NCBI GenBank assembly: GCA_001304315.1
Contig: LJUW01000009.1
Span: forward strand, 1-34,837
Origin: a candidate division Zixibacteria bacterium SM23_73_2
Lineage (GTDB): Bacteria; Zixibacteria; MSB-5A5; SM23-73-2
Length of the DNA stretch: 34,837 nucleotides
Reading direction: 5' to 3'
The notes beneath the pieces were generated by a model. It was not told the DNA's origin. It did no database searches and was given only the letters and a program-made list of their open reading frames with translations. Of this stretch, positions 31,501 through 34,837 are shown one piece after another; the first letter of the stretch is position 1; the number at the start of each line of letters is the position of its first letter. The position numbers and the translations under genes are program-made.

Positions 31501-31509
31501 TGATATAAT
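31501..31509 (+). promoter_or_regulatory. Possible extended -10 promoter
   Basis: TGATATAAT: a perfect TATAAT at 31504-31509 preceded by TGn, but without a recognisable -35 box. It is about 110 nt before the peptidase gene. Confidence 0.4.
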
Positions 31510-31549
31510 TGCACAGACAGCCAAAACAGTATTTTCATCATCAATTAGC

Positions 31550-31577
31550 TTGACAATTAATTTATTTTTATTAAATT
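31550..31577 (+). promoter_or_regulatory. Promoter of the S41 peptidase gene
   Basis: TTGACA (31550-31555), 16-nt spacer, TAAATT (31572-31577). The leader would be about 38 nt to the ATG at 31622, which has TGGAGG before it. A promoter of its own separates the peptidase from the sigma operon. Confidence 0.6.
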
Positions 31578-31621
31578 GAAAATAGAAAATATGTCTGATT
31601 TTATTTTATCTGGAGGTCTTT

Positions 31622-33325
31622 ATGAAGGGTGACAAAAAATATGGTCTTTTAGCAGTGGGTCTTGCTTTAATCTCGGTTTTGATTATCTGGATAGTGGGGT
31701 TGGGTGAGGCTCAGGAGAAGGTTAAGGCTGAGGACGTGGAGAAACCAAAGGATACCATGTACTCCTACGTTCAGTTGATCAACTCGGTGGCCTGGAACAT
31801 AGATTCAAGATACGTTGAGGAGGTGGACCGGAAGGAATTGATCTACTCCGGAATAAGAGGAATGCTCGAGATCCTGGATCCCTTCTCCACCATGCAGGAT
31901 AAAAAGGCGCACGATCGGATGATGGAGATAACCCACGGAAAATATGAGGGGCTGGGTATGATGATAGACATAAGGGATGATTGGATCACGGTGATCTCAC
32001 CCATTGAGGGAACCCCGGCTTATAGTAGGGGAATCCGGGCTGGTGACCGGATAATCGAAATCGACGGGGAATCAACCAAGGCTATGACCACCGAGGATGC
32101 TGCCAATCTGATGCGGGGACCAGCAGGGACCGGAGTGGTTTTGACCATCAAAAGGGAGGGGCTGGGGGAGCCTCTGGAATACGAGCTGGAAAGGGCGGTT
32201 ATAACTCTCAAGAACGTTCCCTATTACGGGGTCATTGAGGACGATATTGGTTACGTCCGGCTTTCCAGATTTTCCGAGGATTCGGGAAATGAGCTTGAGG
32301 ATGCGATAAAAAAGCTGAAAAAGGAAAAGATAAAGGGACTGATTTTCGATTTAAGGAGTAATGGTGGCGGGCTTCTGGCTCAGGCAGTGGAAACAGCGGA
32401 CCTCTTTTTAGATCCGGATGAGCTTATCGTTTATACCAAGGGGAGGGATGAGGTCAAAATAAGCGAATTTCATTCCCGCTCCAGATCACTTCTGGGTGAT
32501 ATATCATTGGTGGTTCTGGTGGATGAGGGAACCGCCTCAGCCTCGGAGATTGTATCAGGGGCGATCCAGGACTGGGATAGGGGGGTGGTGGTTGGGGATA
32601 CCACCTTTGGCAAGGGATTGGTCCAGCAGATCTACGAGATGCCGGCTGATGTTTTTCTCAAGCTCACCGTGGCGAAATATTACATTCCCAGCGGAAGGTC
32701 TATCCAGAAACCGGAGAGATCGAAGAAGCATTACACCGAGGATGCCGAGGAGGACAGCACCCAAAAACCAGGGATTTTCTACACCTCAAACGGAAGAAGG
32801 GTTTTTGGTGGGGGAGGGATTATCCCGGACGTGATCTTAGAGGCTGAGGAGCTCAAGCCTATCGAGATAAACTTGGAAAGGCAGCAGATGTTTTTCGATT
32901 TCGCAGTGGAGTACCTTTCAAAAAATAAAGAGGTAACTGAGGATTTCGAGGTTACCGATGAGGTTTTTTCCCAGTTCAAGGATTTCATCAACAGACATGA
33001 TTTTACCTACAAGACCTTTCTGGAGATGGAGCTTGATTCGGTCGAAAAGACTCTAAAGTCCGAGGAAAAAGATGAGCTTTACTCTGACGTGATTAAGGAT
33101 TTCCGCGGTCTGATTGAAAAGGAAAAGGAGCTTGATTTCCAGCGCAGTACCGACTATATCAAAACCAGCATAAAGAGGGACATTCTGAGAAATCTTTTCG
33201 GGGATAAGGCTGTTTACGAGCACGTTATTTTAGAGACCGATCCTGCGGTTAAGAAGGCGATGGAGATATTGACTTCGGGTAATAAGTATACCAGCATCCT
33301 TGAGGGGAAACAGGAGGTGCATTAA
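31622..33325 (+). CDS. C-terminal processing peptidase, S41 family (Ctp/Tsp type)
   Basis: 567-residue serine protease of the periplasm. A signal anchor lies at about 9-29. The first domain has the conserved ILDPFSTMQ near 84. The PDZ domain is about 105-185 (GLGMMIDIRDDWITVISPIEGTPAYSRGIRAGDRIIEIDG). The catalytic core contains DLRSNGGGLL at 243-252, S306 in EGTASASEI, K331 in TFGKGLVQ and Q335. The spacing S306-K331-Q335 equals that of B. subtilis CtpB (S309-K334-Q338, from memory), so the Ser/Lys dyad is intact. The C-terminal 180 residues are a charged helical extension that makes it longer than CtpA/CtpB. It follows the HtrA-like protein and could supply the proteolytic activity that protein lacks. 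Confidence 0.94.
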   Translation: MKGDKKYGLLAVGLALISVLIIWIVGLGEAQEKVKAEDVEKPKDTMYSYVQLINSVAWNIDSRYVEEVDRKELIYSGIRGMLEILDPFSTMQDKKAHDRMMEITHGKYEGLGMMIDIRDDWITVISPIEGTPAYSRGIRAGDRIIEIDGESTKAMTTEDAANLMRGPAGTGVVLTIKREGLGEPLEYELERAVITLKNVPYYGVIEDDIGYVRLSRFSEDSGNELEDAIKKLKKEKIKGLIFDLRSNGGGLLAQAVETADLFLDPDELIVYTKGRDEVKISEFHSRSRSLLGDISLVVLVDEGTASASEIVSGAIQDWDRGVVVGDTTFGKGLVQQIYEMPADVFLKLTVAKYYIPSGRSIQKPERSKKHYTEDAEEDSTQKPGIFYTSNGRRVFGGGGIIPDVILEAEELKPIEINLERQQMFFDFAVEYLSKNKEVTEDFEVTDEVFSQFKDFINRHDFTYKTFLEMELDSVEKTLKSEEKDELYSDVIKDFRGLIEKEKELDFQRSTDYIKTSIKRDILRNLFGDKAVYEHVILETDPAVKKAMEILTSGNKYTSILEGKQEVH

Positions 33326-33363
33326 AAGAATCCTTTGGGATTTTATAGTATAATCTGATATAT

Positions 33364-33400
33364 AAGGTTAAAGCTTAAAGTAAAGCTTTAACCTTTTTTC
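33364..33400 (+). terminator. Terminator after the S41 peptidase
   Basis: Perfect 13-bp stem AAGGTTAAAGCTT (33364-33376) / AAGCTTTAACCTT (33383-33395), loop AAAGTA, followed by a T tract. Confidence 0.9.
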
Positions 33401-33403
33401 TTG

Positions 33404-33430
33404 TTCTGTCAGGAGCTACTCCTGACAGAA
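33404..33430 (+). repeat. Hairpin element TTCTGTCAGGAG
   Basis: Perfect 12-bp stem TTCTGTCAGGAG (33404-33415) / CTCCTGACAGAA (33419-33430), loop CTA. A second copy with one changed base starts at 34823 and is cut by the window end. Both directly follow a gene end. Confidence 0.8.
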
Positions 33431-33435
33431 CGTCG

Positions 33436-33456
33436 GGGAGGGGTTTATCCCCTCCC
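33436..33456 (+). repeat. Hairpin GGGAGGGG / CCCCTCCC
   Basis: Perfect 8-bp G/C stem (33436-33443 / 33449-33456), loop TTTAT. Downstream is a further G/C-rich stretch with CCCGCGGG. Confidence 0.6.
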
Positions 33457-33512
33457 GCGGGAGCCCACCCGAAACGGGCAGGCAAGAGGTTCCCCTACTT
33501 TTTTTCTGGAGT

Positions 33513-33545
33513 GTTAGCCTTTCCTGGCCGGACAGGCAGGCTAAC
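33513..33545 (+). repeat. Hairpin GTTAGCCT / AGGCTAAC
   Basis: Perfect 8-bp outer stem (33513-33520 / 33538-33545) with a possible inner CCTG/CAGG pairing. Confidence 0.6.
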
Positions 33546-33547
33546 TT

Positions 33548-33566
33548 GGTCAGGCATAGCCTGACC
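33548..33566 (+). repeat. Hairpin GGTCAGGC / GCCTGACC
   Basis: Perfect 8-bp stem (33548-33555 / 33559-33566), loop ATA, starting 2 nt after the previous hairpin. It resembles the GTCAGG stems at 13073 and 33404. Confidence 0.6.
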
Positions 33567-33604
33567 TGATTTATGTGTTCATTGAGTAAATCCTTTGGGT
33601 TTAC

Positions 33605-33651
33605 AAGTCAAGCTGAAGTCGTAGATCCCAACCCAGGAGGGGCTTGACACT
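33605..33651 (-). repeat. Dispersed repeat, long form
   Basis: Read on the minus strand this is AGTGTCAAGC (33651-33642), 24 further nt, then TTCAGCTTGACTT (33617-33605). Both arms are identical to the 23-nt short form at 14171-14193, in which the middle 24 nt are absent. Confidence 0.75.
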
Positions 33652-33700
33652 CCAGAGTAACACATGTTGGGGGCAACCTGGGCACCCATATTTTTAACCA

Positions 33701-33770
33701 TCATTGCGAGCCCGAAGGGCGTGGCAATCTGTCTCTCTATTAGGGGATTGCTTCGCTTCGCTCGCAATGA
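33701..33770 (+). repeat. Interspersed palindromic repeat element, copy 2
   Basis: 70 nt bounded by a perfect 10-nt inverted repeat TCATTGCGAG (33701-33710) / CTCGCAATGA (33761-33770), with inner GGCAATCT and GGATTGC arms. It is the same class as the element at 25028-25125. Confidence 0.8.
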
Positions 33771-33782
33771 CATTCTTGGTTC

Positions 33783-33823
33783 TGTCTTTGCGATACCCGA
33801 CGAAGTCGGGGAGAAGCAATCTC
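33783..33823 (-). repeat. Interspersed repeat, single arm (copy 3)
   Basis: About 41 nt that match the right arm of the 25028-25125 element in inverted orientation, with an identical stretch of roughly 28 nt around CCCGACGAAGTCGGGG. The second arm is missing, so it looks like a truncated copy next to copy 2. Confidence 0.75.
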
Positions 33824-33864
33824 ACTTTTACAAAATCAATTAGTCTCTAAAGGATTTTCGTAGT

Positions 33865-33882
33865 TCGGGCACCACTGCCCGA
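33865..33882 (+). repeat. Hairpin TCGGGCA / TGCCCGA
   Basis: Perfect 7-bp stem (33865-33871 / 33876-33882), loop CCAC, bordered by TAGT and TTAA like the elements near 12.3 kb. Confidence 0.55.
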
Positions 33883-33901
33883 TTAATTCCCTAAAAATTA
33901 C

Positions 33902-33931
33902 TTGACAAGATTCTATGAGTGATTTTAATTT
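33902..33931 (+). promoter_or_regulatory. Promoter of the last barrel gene
   Basis: TTGACA (33902-33907), 18-nt spacer, TAATTT (33926-33931). The leader to the ATG at 34092 is about 155 nt. Confidence 0.5.
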
Positions 33932-34091
33932 GTTAGAATAAATAAAAGGATTTCCCTATTGGGCGGGTTTTATAAGTGTTTCAAGAGTAATCTCTAGATT
34001 CTGTAACAGGAAGGGGAATTACCTAATCAATTAGAAATCGGCATTTCCTGATGCCTATGTATAAAGAATTCATATCAAAGGGAGGAATGAA

Positions 34092-34808
34092 ATGAGAAGA
34101 GGGATTATATCTGCTGTCGCAGCGGTTGTCATTTTTGTGCTTTGTTTTCCCACGCCAACCCAATCACAGAAGCTGGCTGGTCGGTACGGTATATCTTTCC
34201 AGACCGGTCTGGTCATAGTCAGCAAATTATATCAGGATGGTGATTACCCGGAGATCACAGCACCGCACCAACCTGGATCAGAACCTGGCTTCCCACTTGG
34301 TGTTGGGCTTCACTATTTTATCAATGACAAGGTAATTTTTGGAATTGAGTTTGCCCATACAAAGAAAACCAGTCGTTCAACAAGCATATTTGGGGGTGCT
34401 TGGATTTCGACCATAACGTGGTCCACAACGGAATGGTGCACTCATATAAAATACTGCTACTCACTCTCTTCAAATACAAGTATCTACGGGAAATGCGGGC
34501 TGAAAACGGTTAGTCTAAGCAGGACCTTCGAGCATTTTCACCACCCTTATCATGAAATGGAAATGTCTTCCACGATAGGGGGAGAATTGGGTTTTGGACT
34601 GCAGAGGCTCCTTTCCAAAAACCTGATTTTCTTCAGTGAGTTGGGATTCAGTCATATATTGACCAAGGGAAGAGGAGTAAGGATAAACGATAAAGAGGTT
34701 TTCTGGAAGTATCCATTTAACTTGCAGCTGTATAACTTGAGGATAGGGCTGATGATCTTGGTTGGTGGCAAACAGGAAAAACCGCAGAAGTTCGATCCTA
34801 TAAAATAG
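34092..34808 (+). CDS. Secreted beta-barrel-like protein of unknown function
   Basis: 238 residues. The signal peptide MRRGIISAVAAVVIFVLCF is followed by a cleavage region near PTQSQ. The mature part has alternating strands with barrel character: YGISFQTGLVIVSKLY, LGVGLHYFINDKVIFGIEFAH, TIGGELGFGLQRLLSKNLIFFSELGFSHIL and LYNLRIGLMILVGG. The size and pattern fit an 8-10-stranded outer-membrane barrel (OmpW/OmpA-like fold). Unlike the barrel at 24143 it ends in a hydrophilic tail, KQEKPQKFDPIK, not an aromatic residue. GGGAGG lies 8 nt before the ATG. No named family is recognised, and no partner gene is visible before the window ends. Confidence 0.72.
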   Translation: MRRGIISAVAAVVIFVLCFPTPTQSQKLAGRYGISFQTGLVIVSKLYQDGDYPEITAPHQPGSEPGFPLGVGLHYFINDKVIFGIEFAHTKKTSRSTSIFGGAWISTITWSTTEWCTHIKYCYSLSSNTSIYGKCGLKTVSLSRTFEHFHHPYHEMEMSSTIGGELGFGLQRLLSKNLIFFSELGFSHILTKGRGVRINDKEVFWKYPFNLQLYNLRIGLMILVGGKQEKPQKFDPIK

Positions 34809-34822
34809 AACCCCCATTTTTG

Positions 34823-34837
34823 TTCTATCAGGAGCTA
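34823..34837 (+). repeat. Truncated copy of the TTCTGTCAGGAG hairpin
   Basis: TTCTATCAGGAGCTA repeats the first arm and loop of the element at 33404 with one change (A for G). The second arm would lie beyond the window. Confidence 0.6.

Larger units (their letters stand above)
31239..31621. other. Gene-free leader region of the processing peptidase
   Basis: 383 AT-rich nt. No terminator is visible after the HtrA-like gene. Two promoter candidates lie near the end (31501-31509 and 31550-31577). A lone TTGACT at 31419 lacks a -10 box. No ORF with a ribosome binding site is present. Confidence 0.55.
33326..34091. other. Gene-free hairpin and repeat cluster
   Basis: 766 nt. In order: the peptidase terminator, hairpins at 33404, 33436, 33513 and 33548, the long form of a dispersed repeat at 33605, the GCGAG element at 33701 and half of another at 33783, a hairpin at 33865 and finally the promoter at 33902. 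The minus-strand ORF across 33579-33773 is built from repeat sequence only and has no ribosome binding site. Confidence 0.7.

Noticed and set aside
33579-33773. 64-codon minus-strand ORF starting MSLRAKRSNP
   Set aside because: This is the familiar false ORF produced by the GTCATTGCGAG repeat class; no ribosome binding site.
33326-34091. CRISPR array
   Set aside because: The repeats are palindromes of different sequence and irregular spacing; there is no run of identical repeats with unique spacers, and no cas gene.
1-34837. tRNA, rRNA or known riboswitches
   Set aside because: I looked for TTCGA-type T-loops with acceptor stems, rRNA signatures and B12/TPP/SAM boxes upstream of cobO and lipA and saw none.

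Overview
The window looks like chromosome of an uncultivated, Gram-negative, probably anaerobic bacterium. The evidence is four proteins with signal peptides (three look like outer-membrane beta-barrels, one is a lipoprotein), a complex I operon end (nuoLMN), a four-subunit pyruvate:ferredoxin oxidoreductase (gamma-delta-alpha-beta), and ECF sigma/anti-sigma regulation. Ribosome binding sites are of the AGGAG type, and many intergenic regions carry a TTGAC(A/T)-N16-18-TAnATT type promoter. The FCB-like candidate phyla are a reasonable guess, but no rRNA or tRNA gene is present to place it.

Layout. 1-3442: 3' end of the NADH dehydrogenase operon (nuoL partial, nuoM, nuoN). 3665-5173: leucyl aminopeptidase with a terminator. 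5488-8928: dCTP deaminase followed directly by porGDAB, closed by a strong terminator. 9161-11073: malic enzyme and a cob(I)alamin adenosyltransferase. 11237-12230: a tandem pair of small secreted Cys-rich proteins, each bounded by complementary 13-nt boxes; this is the most novel-looking unit. 12501-15146: DUF3795 protein, thioredoxin reductase (minus strand, divergent) and lipoyl synthase. 15223-21604: MATE exporter, histone-deacetylase-like enzyme, metallo-beta-lactamase-fold protein, creatininase-family hydrolase, nitroreductase and a tyrosine phenol-lyase/tryptophanase family enzyme. 21725-23732: SlyD-like FKBP, GNAT acetyltransferase and a PLD-like orphan. 24143-27115: a beta-barrel protein behind a near-consensus sigma-54 promoter, a Tyr/Trp-rich CxxCH lipoprotein and a FadL/OmpP1-type barrel. 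27230-28462: DUF401 membrane protein. 28550-33325: ECF sigma factor, zinc anti-sigma factor, an HtrA-like protein that has lost two of its three catalytic residues, and an intact S41 C-terminal processing peptidase. 33326-34091: a gene-free cluster of short hairpins and interspersed repeats. 34092-34808: another beta-barrel-like protein.

How the genes may work together. Malic enzyme makes pyruvate, and POR converts it to acetyl-CoA and reduced ferredoxin; complex I handles the NADH side. The sigma/anti-sigma/HtrA-like/Ctp block resembles an envelope-stress module, placed among outer-membrane protein genes that could be its clients. The intergenic DNA is unusually rich in small palindromes: at least ten short hairpins in two clusters, one element present at about 25.0 kb and 33.7 kb, and one shared by 14.17 kb and 33.6 kb. 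None of them encodes a protein.
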